Origin: Anthoceros angustus
Taxonomy: Eukaryota; Streptophyta; Anthocerotopsida; Anthocerotales; Anthocerotaceae
Direction: 5' to 3'
Assembly: GCA_010909165.1 (NCBI GenBank)
Contig: MU008158.1
Coordinates: 2,319,478 to 2,383,477 of the forward strand
Length of the DNA stretch: 64,000 nucleotides
Shown: positions 34,221 to 45,603 of the stretch, one piece after another
Layout: the number at the start of each line of letters is the position of its first letter
Numbering within the stretch: position 1 is the first letter of the stretch
Notes under the pieces: model-generated
What the model was told of the DNA's origin: nothing
Databases searched by the model: none
The model's input: the letters and a program-made list of their open reading frames with translations, nothing else
Translations under genes and position numbers: made by a program

Positions 34221-34764
34221 CCTCAATTGAGTTCAAAGAAGGAAGGAGGGACGTGGCATGGCCTGGTGAGGCGTGACATGACAGATGGTTCCAGCGCCGC
34301 CGTGCTGAGCAAATTTCAACAAGTCGCTCTCACTGGAGTGGGAGGGAGGGCGATGTTGGGAGTACACCCGCGCTGCTGGCCTGCCATGTCTGCCGCGCCG
34401 GCCCGTGAAATTGTGCGGCTGCAAACCCTTTTCCCGCGTCATTTGCCGCTGTGCTGCTGTGTTGCCTCGCCGCAATGCGCTTGCCCTTTGAATTTGCCGT
34501 CTGATTGCGCAAGGTTGCGAGCGGCGGAGGAAGGAGGAAGACGCTGGGCAGATGCTCATTGCTCACCGACAGATTTGACGTTGCAGAGTCTTGAGGTGCT
34601 GTGCCTAGGGCCCGGCCAAGGCCTCCATGTCTGCGCAAGGCAGCTCCGAGCATTGCAGGTAAGCGTAGCGGCTGTTGCTGGTTCTTTTGCGAAGCCTGCA
34701 AGCACACTAGGCAATGCGCTGTTTGGACGTCGTGTGGTGCAGAGTCGATGAAACTGGAGACGGG

Positions 34765-35792
34765 ATGGTGAGCGCACTGAGGGTGTATCCTCTCCCGCCG
34801 GAGGCCGGCACTTTGGGGATGGCTCGGCTGGTGCGGGACAGAGGGAGCGGAAGAGTGGTGTACATGACGGTGACCACCAAGTTTGCCAACATTTTGCTTA
34901 CTGCGCTAAGCCTGCCGACCAGCATCTTGGTGCAGATCTTAAAGGAGGCCACGTATCTCCCCCCGATCGGGACCGTGGCCAACATCTTCCAGTCTCTGCG
35001 AGGAGACGATGGAGCGTCAGGAGGTGACGAACCGCAGGCTGACGGCAACGGACCTGTGCAGGAGGCTGAGCCAGAGCCAGAGCCCGACGAAGATGTGCCG
35101 AGTGCGCATCCAAGGCTGGCAGAGAACAACGGTGCCGCTGCTGGTGTCGGTGACAAGAACAAGAGGAAGGTTTATAGGAAGAGGAAAGCTCTCAAGGTAA
35201 TTGACAAGCAGGTCCTAGGGGTAGCCAAGCCGGTTAAGCCGAAGCGCACCCCGGCGGAGGAGCGGCTGTGGCACCTGCATATCTACAAGCAGCTTGTGAT
35301 GCACCAGGATGTGGAGGTCAGCAAGATCGCCAGGAAGCAGTACCGGTGTCCTAATTCCGCTACGCGCCAGAACTGCTCCATTTTGGTGTCGGACGTCAGA
35401 GGCAGGAATTGCATGCAGTGCCGAGCGGAGATGACGGTGGAAGTGGTGCCTAACAACGGGCTCGTCCTTGTCAAAGGCGCCTCTACTGTGGTATTTACGG
35501 AGAACCTAAAGGCCACCCCGCTTAGAAATGAGAATACCTTTATGGAGCTGGTGGTGAAGCAGAAAGAGCTTCAGGATATGTCCAGGATAGAGATGTGTGA
35601 CATAGATGTTGGGATTGAACAGGTAAATGTTGCTTCTTCTTTGCTTGTAGAACCTGACCGTCCTTCAGCGTCGTTAACTTGTTTCGATCTATGGTGTGGC
35701 AGGTGCTGAAATTGGCTCATGCGGCATTGAAGTCACGCACGCCGCTTACTGATGTTTTTGGCGCTGAGGAAGAGGCCTTTGAACCCATTTGA
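34765..35792 (+). CDS. DUF674 family protein, gene 1
   Basis: Two exons: 34765-35622 and 35703-35792, giving 315 residues. The intron is 80 bp (GTAAAT...GGCAG) and phase 0. The N-terminal part 'RVVYMTVTTKFANILLTAL' and 'SLPTSILVQIL' matches the family's opening strand and 'SLPLGT' segment. A charged, low-complexity linker follows (residues ~90-150). A cysteine region 'RCPNSATRQNCS...NCMQC' is followed by 'VVFTENLKATPL' and, in exon 2, the family's C-terminal 'LKLAHAALKSRTPLTDVF'. Start: the ATG at 34765 aligns with the paralogue; an in-frame ATG at 34714 is possible, but it lies before an acceptor-like 'ggtgcag' shared by both copies, so a 5' non-coding exon is likely. Molecular function of DUF674 is unknown. 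Its paralogue is at 40528-41541. Confidence 0.8.
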
Positions 35793-36039
35793 ACGGATTT
35801 GGTGCTCTTGATGGATCTAATGCGCAACTTGTAAGCAACGTGTATTGATCATTAATTTATGGATATCCTTGTGAACAAGGAGTTCCAGAATGCGTGAGGG
35901 ATCTCCAAGGTTATAGTCAGTACTACTCTCCGCATTCTGATTACTTCGCTGCCCTAGCCGTCTGAGACTTTATCTGGCCATCTGTCACCCTGAGTTTCGA
36001 CCTCAGGTGGAAGATGTTCCATCCTTTTGATGCAGTCCT

Positions 36040-36487
36040 TTCCGAGACTGCATGTCTGCAACACCTGGTCCTGTTCCTGCATCTCACACTGCCCATCGCT
36101 GATATCTCGGCCCCATTCATTCCCGTCTTTCCAGTGTCCGTAGTCACGTCATCCGGGGGCATCCTGTGATCTGCAGGACGCTGTAAGACTTCCGCTGGAG
36201 GGACTTGAGTTGGCCGTCTGTTACCTCTGAGCTTGTGTCATAGAGGGATGCTCAAATGCCTTAGGAGACGCCGGCACAGTACAGAAGCTTCTTGGGATCT
36301 CTGTCCTACGCGTGGTGGCCAAGCCATGAGGAGTGTGAAGCCCAGACGTCTTTTCCGCCTCAAGAGGTGCCACTGGTGCCTTAGTCGTCAGCCTGAGGTC
36401 TGTCGCAGAATCCCCCGCTGGCCCTCCACATCCTCCGCTAGGGGCAATTTTCCCCAGTAACTCGCAAGAAAGCCCAGCGTGTTTGCA
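36040..36487 (-). pseudogene. Fragment of Lsi2-like transporter
   Basis: Aligns with 42940-43345, the central cytoplasmic loop of the intact transporter gene. Words such as 'TTDTGK(T/A)GMNG' and 'EISAMGSV' are shared. It carries frameshifts and lacks both membrane halves. It lies at the same place relative to DUF674 gene 1 as the intact gene lies to DUF674 gene 2, so it is the remnant of a duplicated transporter. Confidence 0.85.
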
Positions 36488-36499
36488 ACAAGCCCCAGC

Positions 36500-37900
36500 G
36501 CCGGTTATTGGACTGAAACCGCATTACATTTTTCACGACAAAACTGTGGAAAGTGCTATTCAAATCCGGTTACTTCGACCGCTTTTTGTTGTAGTGGATT
36601 GTTGGTGCCTTTGTGGCATCATCAGCGGCCTCTGTTTCGGGCACCTTGCACTACTTCTGCGATTCTCCTCGTTGTCCTCGAGTTTCGGCACCTTGGCTGC
36701 TTGCTAGGTAAATCTAGTTTTACACAGCTCTGAGGCAAAGGGCATGGTTATCAGCCCGTTTTGAAGGCTCTATGAAACCGGAGCTCTGGGGCACGGGAAA
36801 GGGGCATGGCTACCGGCGTGTTTTGAAGGCTCTTTGAAGCCGGCGCCTAAGTAAGTCTGTGTCTTGGCTTAAAAACCAGGTGAGAGTGGTTGATTTGAGC
36901 ATTCTGCAACAAACATGCCCTGCCCGATACTCTGCCCTCATACCCCTGCCCTTGAAGGGTACAGAACCAAGATTGCCTTTGTACAGACATATACTGAAAG
37001 TTTAAATGAAAGGCTTTGGCATTGCAGTTTTGCCAAAACTGCCTTGTATCTGTGCAATGCTTTAATTTATGGAAACAGGTTGAGATGCGGATCAGCTGAA
37101 GCAGCTACTGCCCTGCTCAACCTGCACAGGAACTACGCAGATAACTCCCCCCATGGCTAGTGAAGCTACACTGTACAGGTGTAGGAGCAGGAGTCACTAC
37201 TGGCATCAGTGCAGACACTTACAAGGGAGTTTGCTAGGTCTGTCCAGCAGGGACTGTATACTGGAAGCAGCAAAAGCCCGGCTGTTATGGATTGTTATTG
37301 TGGTGCTCAACAACAACAGCCTCACATATATGATCACGGACGAGTTGCAGATCACCCCGTCATCCACAACTTGAGCCACTCCATGCATCTGCTGAACAGG
37401 CTCAAAGTGGGTGGCGAGATTAGTGATGTGGAGAGTTTCAGGGAAGCGTTGGCCCAGGAGATTTGAGCTGGTCGATTGTTATGCACATTGCACATACACA
37501 TGCATGTTATGCTGTGAGGCCCTACAATTGTTGCAAGCCTCCTTGTGCTCGCCAGCTGCTCTCCATGCGGTGTTCCGACCAGGTAAATCCTTTGCCACTC
37601 AGCAATAGGTGAAACAACAGCATCTGATATTTTGATCAAGATTGGCTCTAAATGGAGTGTCAGAAGGGTCTCGTTCAAAGCTTAAGGTTGGTTGTGGTGG
37701 CAACTTTAGAGGTTGCTGTCAGTTTCACAAGCACAGCAGTTACTATGAGTTTCTTGTGAAGCCAGGCATATGGAGCAAAGTAGAAGTCGGATTGCCCCCA
37801 TGCGGTAGCACTGCTCCTGGAAGGATGACAGACATGAGCCCACTGGTCTGTAGGCTGTGACTGTTGTGATGAATCAGTCCCCGTGATCACCTGATGATTG
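36500..37900 (+). pseudogene. DUF674 pseudogene 2
   Basis: Homologous along its length to 32.3-33.6 kb, with extra insertions. DUF674-like words: 'YRTKIAFVQT' (~36960), 'LLNRLKVGGEISDVES' (~37390-37435), 'LQLLQASLCSPAALHAVF' (~37525-37575). The shared 'CQFHKHSSYYEF' block follows at about 37720. Frames are interrupted, so it is not expected to encode a full protein. Confidence 0.6.
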
Positions 37901-38950
37901 GGGTTTGCTGAGACTTCCCTTGCTCCCTGTTATGTTCCTGTGAAACATTTCTTGCGGTGTGTGGTAGTGGTACTGTTCGTGGGTTTAGACAAGGATATCC
38001 GGAGAAAAGCCAACTATCAGAACAACACAGCAGTGGACCCAAAGACTAGAATTCATAGCTAGGTACGGCTTGCCGGTCTTCACCTTAGTTGCTGCAGTGA
38101 ATCTCGATTCTTAACGAAGCTTGATTCATTGAAGTACAAGATTTATCTGCAAAGCAATCATTGAAGACATTCGCATGCTTTCGGATGTTTTCAAGGCCAA
38201 ACTTCACCAGCAGTAATCTGATCATATCGCACTGAAAAACTTTCACAAACAGACACCTTGGGTTGTCGTTGGTGGCAGGTATGTCTGCCATAACGGACCC
38301 TGCCAAATATGCTCATGAGGAGTCCTGTCCAGTGGATCATCACACTGATCGGTTATGTGCTCCAGCTTGACGAATACGATACTTCCTGCATGGAGTTTCT
38401 GCGGACTGCTTGCTTATGAGGGAGCATCAAACTTGGTTCAGAATCTGTAGGAGCATGCGAATGTCATGAAAACATCATCTGTGGCTGATTTGTTGGGAAT
38501 AGAGAAGACGAAAAAAAAGCGAGTTATGTACAAGGATTACGACCTTGCATGACCACATGATATCCATCACTTGGTTCTTCCTGACACCTACGTTACAAAC
38601 AACTGAGGGATCAAGTAAGGATCCACCTGATTACGCCGTGGTTGGGGTTCCTTCCTTCCTGCAGTCTTCAAAGTCATCCTCCTTTCTGCGAAAACCCAAC
38701 CAGCCTGCCACTGCCAGTCCACGAATAAAAACATGGTGTGGGAATCCCAAGGAGTAAACCATGAGTGCATATTGCTACCAATGAAATGTCACCTTTAGTC
38801 GTCCATAGTTAAAAAGGCATCACCTGATTCCTCCTGGTAATCCTCAGCTCACCACTAAGTGCCGGTTCATTCGGGTGTCGGGTACATTGCAGCTGAGAGA
38901 ATTCCAGGGGCTTCAGAACACCAATTCTTGCAGTTCAAAATAGATATCAA
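37901..38950. other. Intergenic
   Basis: No gene found. 38490-38700 has short words in common with 33540-33700 (lettered around 'gatccacctgattacgccg'), showing that the duplication extends this far. Confidence 0.5.
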
Positions 38951-38958
38951 AGTCGCAC

Positions 38959-39101
38959 ACTAAGATCTTGGAGTAGAGTCACCTGAGAGCAGTAACAAGT
39001 AGGTGCTCCAAGTAGGCATGATGTTTACAACTAAGATCTTGGAGTAGAGTAACCCGAGAGCACTAACAAGTAGGTGCTCCCAGTAGGCATGATGTTTACA
39101 A
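38959..39101. repeat. 71-bp direct repeat, two copies
   Basis: 'actaagatcttggagtagag' starts at 38959 and 39030. The two 71-bp units differ at only a few positions. Confidence 0.9.
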
Positions 39102-39582
39102 CAAGTAGCCCTATAAGCCCATGCGATCTTAATATGATATAATATGGAATAACCTTGCAATGTTTACAAGAAGTAGTATGTAGGGCCATGAAGCTCATAA
39201 TGGGTGGCACCCGTCCAAACGCAAGGATAGGCGACACCCCACCCAAGCATTTTTTCATTCAAAAGATCTATAGTTCAAATAAACTATGTGTGGATGTCAC
39301 TCGTCGAAGGGTCCCCATGACACATAAGTGTTTCTTTGATCACTTGGAAGATATGAATAGGTATGTTATAATCTATAATGAAGTTTTATTTAATAAAACT
39401 ATAAAATTAAAATATTTAATATCTTAGGGTTTAGAGTTTCTTTAATATTTAAAATCTTATTCACTGACATCTCAATATAAGCCAAGAAAGAAGGTGATAG
39501 TAGTACTGATACATAATATCGCATGTTAGATGTGATATGTCAGATAGATCCAACACCACCGTCCGTGTGGATAAAATTCAAT

Positions 39583-39750
39583 ACTGTCACCGTCACCGTA
39601 CGAAATGAATTTCACGTGTGCCTCCATGAGGGAAAAAGTCACCGTCACCGTCACCGTACGAAATGAATTTCACGTGTGTTTCCATGAGGAAAATAGTCAC
39701 AGTCACCATCACCGTACGAAATGAATTTCACGTGTGCCTCAATGAAGATC
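39583..39750. repeat. 58-bp tandem repeat, three copies with G-boxes
   Basis: Three units share 'accgtacgaaatgaatttca' and each carries a perfect G-box core CACGTG, at 39613, 39671 and 39729 (58-bp period). The units also contain variable (accgtc)n steps. The array lies about 0.8 kb upstream of DUF674 gene 2 and has no equivalent upstream of gene 1. Confidence 0.85.
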
Positions 39751-40527
39751 AACTTTTATGGACCGTGGGACAAATTTCAACTCCATTCTTGGCACACAGA
39801 TAATTGTATCACTCGATGCTTATAAACATATTATGAATAATAGTATCTAATACAAGTTTCTAGAGGGATCTTTATGTAATGATAATACCCTACTGAATAA
39901 ATGAAAAACTCTCAGCGGTGTCCTGCGGCCTACGGGAGGGAGACCTAACAGTAAGGTGGAGTATGTAACCGTAGTTGAGCTCGAACCAAGGCAGGAGGTA
40001 CGTGACATGGTTTGTGGGGCGTGACACGTCAGATGGATCCCGCGCCGCCGGGCGCCGGGGGGAAGCAAATGTCACCTGGTCGCTCCTTGCAGGGAGTGAC
40101 GGGGGAGTGGAGTACGCGCGCGCTTCTGGCCTGCGGCCGTCTGCCGCGCCGTGTCGAGAAATCGCGATCCTTCAAACCCTTTTCCCGCGTCCTTTGCCGC
40201 TGTGTTGCCTTGCTGCGATGCACGCGTGCCCTTCCAATTTTGCTTCTTCTTGCGCAAGGTTGCGAGCCGCGGAGGAAGGCGTCTGGGAAGATGCTTGCCA
40301 ACAGCTCTGACATTGCAGCGTCTTGAGCTGCAACGCCTTGTTCCCGGCCCTGGCCTCCAAGTCTGCGCAAGGCACCTCCGACGATTCGCGGTAAGCTTTG
40401 CGGCTGCTGCTTCTTGTGTTGCAAAGCCTGCAAGCGCGCTGGGCAATGCGCTGTTTATGGTGACTGCAAGCGGGAAGTGAAGCGGGAGATTACGGTTGAA
40501 AATCCTGTGGTGTGCAGACCTGGTGCA

Positions 40528-41541
40528 ATGCGAGACGGGAGCGCGCTCATGGAGCATCCCATGCCGCTTGAGGACGGCACCATGGGGGAGGCTATGCTGG
40601 TGCAAGTCAGAGGGAGCAGGCGAGTGGTGTACTTAACGGTGACAACAGACTTTGCCAACACTCTGCTCACTGCGCTCAGCCTGCCGACCAGCATCTTGCT
40701 GGAGTTGTTGAACGAGGCTACGTACCTCTCGCCGATCGGGGCTGTGTCCGGCCTCTTCGAGTCTTTGCGAGATGAAGATGGAGCCTCAGGTGACGAACTC
40801 ACTGACCATGGACCTGAGCAAGAGGATAAGCCTGAGCGCGAGCCGGATCCCGACGAAGATGTGCCGAGTCCGCTTCCTAGGCTGGCAGGCAACAATGGTG
40901 CCACTGCTGGTGTTGGTGACAAGAAGACGAGGACGGTCGGCAGGAAAAGGAAAGCTCTTAACGGAATTGACAAGTCTGATGAGCGGAAGCGCACCCTGGC
41001 GGAGGAGAGGCTGTGGCACCTCTACGTCTACAAGCAGCTTGTGATGCACCAGGATCTGCAGCTCACCAAGATGAGCAAGAAGGAGTACCGGTGTCCTAAT
41101 GCCGCTCCGGAGCAGGACTGCTCCATTTTGGTGTCAGAGGTCAGAGGCAGCTATTGCGTGCATTGCCGAGCGGAGATGACGGTCGAACTGGTGCCTAACA
41201 ACGGGCTTGCCTTTGTCCAGGATGCCCCTACTGTGACATTTACGGAGAACTTAAGGGCTATCCCGCTGAGAAATGAGAGGACCTTTGTGGAGCTCGTGTT
41301 GAGGGAGAAGGACATTCATGATATGTCCATGGTAAAGACGCGCGCCATAACCGTTGGGATTAAACAGGTAAATGTTGCACTTCTTTGGTTGTAGAACCTG
41401 ACCTTCCTTCACCGTAGTTAGTCTAACATGTTCCAATTCCATGTGTGGCAGGTGTTGCAATTAGCTCATGCGGCATTGACGTCATCCACCCCGGTCACTG
41501 ATGTTTTCGGCTATGTGGGAGAGAACTTTGAAACCTGCTGA
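40528..41541 (+). CDS. DUF674 family protein, gene 2
   Basis: Two exons: 40528-41367 and 41452-41541, 309 residues, intron 84 bp in the same place and phase as in gene 1. The family segments are present: 'RVVYLTVTTDFANTLLTAL', 'SLPTSILLEL', the cysteine region 'RCPNAAPEQDCS...YCVHC', 'VTFTENLRAIPL' and the C-terminal 'LQLAHAALTSSTPVTDVF'. Both paralogues share the acidic/basic linker with 'PDEDVPS'. The region 40.0-40.5 kb is also similar to 34.26-34.76 kb, so promoter and leader were duplicated as well. The ATG at 40528 follows a 'gtgtgcag' acceptor-like site; an in-frame ATG at 40414 is an alternative. The function of DUF674 is unknown. Confidence 0.8.
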
Positions 41542-41865
41542 ACGGACTTGGTACCCTTGATGGATTAAACGCGCAAATTGTAAGCAATTCGTATAGATCA
41601 TTTATTTATGAATATCGTTGTGAACAGGGAGTTCTAGAATGCGGGAACTCCCAAGGTATTGTGTTACTCTCCGTTTGATACAGCTCCAGAATAAGAAAGT
41701 AGGAGGTCTCGACTGATCTGCAGGACTCTGCGCCCTCAGGAACTACCAGACGTTTTACTTTGCGGATCCGATGATCAGGGAAGTCGGACCTGAGTGCATG
41801 TAGCTTCTTCACCAATTCACCAGATAGGGTCATTTGAAAGAATCTCCATCATGATAGGAGATCCA

Positions 41866-43933
41866 TTAGCTTCGAACAAGGAAAAGCCCAATAGCCACCA
41901 CAATGAATGTAGACGGCACACCGAATCGAAGATGGTTCCAAAAGGAGAGGTTGTATCCGAGTAGTTGTGCCCTCCTAGCTTGCTCGCTCACGATGAGGTT
42001 GGCTGCAGAGCCCACTAAGGTCAAGTTACCTGCCACAGTACTCACCCAGGCCAGAATGAGCCACGCCCTGGTCACACTGGCTCCAGGTGTGCTAGCTGCA
42101 GATGCTGCTACTCGGGAGCCCAACAGAAGGACTGCACATACAGCACAAGCACTATGGTCAAGTCTTGTGAACAGTCCTGACAGTGTTAGATATTTGCCGG
42201 AAGATGCTTTCTCAACAGCACTGATCACGTTGTGCTCGATAAAGATGAATACCAGTTGGAACATTGGAAGCAACATTCGAGAGGAGGATCACAACAAGTG
42301 CCAGGATGAAGGTGCCCTTGACATCGTTAATCCGCGAAGAAGGCTCCACAGCATTCCAAAGTGCCCCTGGTGCACCAGTCCTGTTAAATCCGTCCACCGC
42401 TATGAACATGCCTGAGAAGAAGACCAGGAGAGAGTAAGAGACCTGCAGAACCGCCCAAAACAACCAACCACAAAGTGAGTGTCTATGTGATTGACCCTTC
42501 TCGTAACAGACATCGCAGATCCTGTCAGTTAGAAAGTTTTCAAGATACGGGAAGCCCACCTGATCAAGGCTGGGGCCTGCATCCCCGAAGTCCAGAACCA
42601 TAAGTGCCACTGCTGCAGTGATGGCACACCAGGACAGGTTTAAGCCTGCCAAAAGTGCTGCCAGCATCCCAAGGGTAATGCCATACACACAAATCTTATA
42701 CCTCCGGCTGGGAGCCATCTCCTTCTCCTGTTCTGTCCATTTCTCAGCCTCGTTGGTAGGAGTTGGCTGGATGGTCACATTCGCTAACAACTGCCCTGAA
42801 GGGGAGGGACTCACAGGCAGCTGGGGATCATATGACAACGAGCGCTGCCGCAGGCGGTGTGAGATGGCATTCGTGGATTCCAGCCTTAGGAGGTCAGTCA
42901 TTTCCAAGGCTGCATGTCCGGTTGCGTGACTGTCCCTGGATGTCACACTGCCCATCGCTGATATCTCGCCTCCATTCATTCCCGCCTTACCAGTGTCTGT
43001 AGTCATGTCATCCAGAGACACACTCTGATCTTGCATGACACTGTAAGACTTCCGCGGGAGGGACTTGAGTTGGCCATCCGTCACCTCTGCGCTTGTTAAT
43101 TCTGTAGAGGAATGCATGAGAGCCTGAGGAGACGGCGGCACAGATGACAAGCTTCTTGGGATTTCTGTGCCATGCGGGGTGGCCAAGCCATGAGGAGTGT
43201 GAAGCCCAGACGTCTTTTCCGCTTCAAGCAGAGGTGCCACTGGTGCCTTAGTCGTCAGGCTGAGGTCGATCGCAGCATCACCCTGCTGGCCCTCCACATC
43301 CTCCGGTAGGGACAATTTCCCCCAGTAAAGCGCAAGTAGCCCCAGTGTGTTTGCAACCATTCCTGCAGCCACTGCGGGGAGAATCCCAACCAAGAAAGTT
43401 CCAAAAGAGATTTTGCTTGTCACTGCAATGACAAGATTCTGCGGATTCCCAATTGGTGTTGCTGCGGATCCTATGTTGGAACTGGAAGCAAGAGCGATGA
43501 GAAAAGGTTGAGGCCGAAGCTTTTTCTCCTTGCAGAGCTTTAGCACAAATCCAGTGAGAATCACACAAGTAGTATCATTAGTGAACAGGGCACTGGAAAC
43601 AGCTGACAGCAAGCACACTCTGATCAGCAGATCCTTACCACCTTGACTCTTCCAAGAAAGGAGCGCACCCAGGTACTTGAAAAGCTCTGCTCTCTCCAAG
43701 TAAACACTCACAGCCATGGTGCCAAACAAGAGGCCCAAGATGGGAATATCAATAGCAGCAAAAGCCTCGGTAGGTGATTCCACTTGGAACACAACCATGA
43801 GAGCTGCCCCAAGAAGAGACCCTGCGGTTCTGCCGATAGGCAGGAAAGGCACAGCAGGAAAGACAGCCATAACCCAGAAGACGATGAATGCTATAGATCC
43901 TAACACTACTTTATAAATTGGAGCCCAAGCCAT
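41866..43933 (-). CDS. Lsi2-like efflux transporter (ArsB/NhaD superfamily)
   Basis: Three exons: 42560-43933, 42253-42442 and 41866-42131, 609 residues, with phases agreeing. The start at 43933 ('MAWAPIYKVVLGS') matches the family; an upstream in-frame ATG at 43999 adds 22 residues not expected there. N-terminal membrane half: 'FPAVPFLPIGRTAGSLLGA', 'FTNDTTCVILTGFVLKL', and the hallmark 'IGSAATPIGNPQNLVIA'. C-terminal half: 'VSYSLLVFFSGMFIAVDGF', 'LSNVASNVPT' and 'AWVSTVAGNLTLVGSAANL'. These are the two inverted repeats of the ion-transporter superfamily, and plant Lsi2 proteins export silicic acid (and arsenite) from root cells with proton exchange. The cytoplasmic loop (~residues 205-405) is long and Ser/Thr/Pro-rich, making this protein clearly longer than rice Lsi2. 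Substrate is inferred. Confidence 0.85.
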
Positions 43934-45603
43934 GTGGCCAATTCCGAGAAAATCTAAGAAGCAGGCCTCAAGAGAAATGGACTGTAACTGGTAGAGCACT
44001 ACAAGTGGAACTGGGACACCGATTCTACTATCACCAATCCCTTGTAGTGGTCAATCTGGGATGATACTCTCGGCCTCCGTGGCAGGCTGTTCTGCTCACC
44101 AACAAATGGATGACGCAGTAAAGTAAGACTGCACCAGTACTCCTCAAGCTGATTCGCCTGGCACTGCTGTACCCTCCAGTAACGTCCTGCAGCCACCACG
44201 GACCCACAAGATGCAAATCAGCTAGCAGCGCAAACTTGAAGGCTGCGACCATAAAAAAATCCAGGCCTGGCGTACGTCATTCGTTGTGAACTCTCGTTGT
44301 GAAAGAGTCCAGAATTTTCAAAACATAACGAACATGCATTCCAGGATCGTTGAACCCGACTGTACCAGAAACACAGTGGCTCAAGAGTTCATGAACGAGC
44401 CGTTGGACCGAAATCGTTCACGACGGAGGCCGAGGAGAAAATGCCAGCGACTCTCAGTTGAAACAGAGCAAGCCACTCAGGCACAACAACCACAAGCCAA
44501 TTGAGAGCCAGTGCCAAGCACAATTAACGGGCTGCGTCGAATTCTGAGAACCAAAAAGAAATTGAGGCCCATCTGTCCACCCACACAACTCCTAACTGCC
44601 TCCTCAATTCCAGCAAGTTACCCAACAACAGCCAAACTCACAGACAACTCATCACAGGCTCGCTGCTGAGCAGACTGCAGATGAATCCCGACCATCTACA
44701 CAAACAATTCCAGCCGCGTCCATGGAAATACCTCCCAGGCCCAGGACGCAGAAGCTACGCGGAAGAGCGTGCAAACAGGAAGGGGAATTCTCACCTGGAG
44801 CGTGGCGCATGCAGAGAAGTGAACACGGTGGGTCCGTTGTCCCCACCAAAAACTTCAGGCGCGCATATGGTAGGGGGACCGCGCGCAACGAGAAGAGAGG
44901 AGAGCCTTAAGGCGCAGCAGAGGAGAAGGGAGACGGGGAGAGGCCTGGGGGGCTGCCCGCAGGAACAGTCTGTGGCCTGCTTCTCTTGAAGCCGAGCGGG
45001 AAGGAGCCAGCAGTACGCTGGCACCGGACCCCGTTACGCCCTCCCCGCCCGGTCTCACTCCACAACTCCACAACGCCGTTGCCTGATCCTAATGATCCGT
45101 CTTCGCCTCTAATAAAACCTTTGTTTCCACTTCGACAAACCAACATCCGTTCCTGGCTCCTGCTGCCTTCGGCCACAAGCGAAGGGCCCAGTCTGGAAAC
45201 AGGAACTTCAGAATCGATTTGCTGAAACAAAAGACGCAGGCATGCAGGTTTGAAAATTAACCGATTTGCTTCACTGGCCAAAGGAAAGGCCACACGACAC
45301 TGAAAAGCGTTGTCACGTGGCAATAACAGATTGGTGTTTGAGAGCGGAAGTCGTTCAGGCTCCACACCAATAGCGACAAACGTAAGTAGCCAAGTCACTT
45401 TCCATGGAGTGGCCCCACTGTATGCACTCGTAGCCTGCGGCTTTGTACGCTCGACATTTGTTAACTCTCACCAACAACGTGTCGGTGGTCAGCACGATGG
45501 GTGGAGCGCACGCCCGGTTCAGCGTGACGGAGGGGAGTCCGAAGTCCTGCACTTGGGGCAACCAGAAGGTGTTAACAACATTAGTAGACAACATTGTAGA
45601 CAA
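43934..45603. other. Intergenic: transporter upstream region
   Basis: Should contain the 5' leader and promoter of the minus-strand transporter and the 3' end of the AP-3 mu gene. Short open frames at 44.6-45.4 kb overlap on both strands and resemble no family. Confidence 0.5.

Noticed and set aside
43934-43999. Upstream ATG at 43999 for the transporter
   Set aside because: It adds 22 residues not seen in the family, while 'MAWAPIYKVVLGS' at 43933 matches the known N-terminus.
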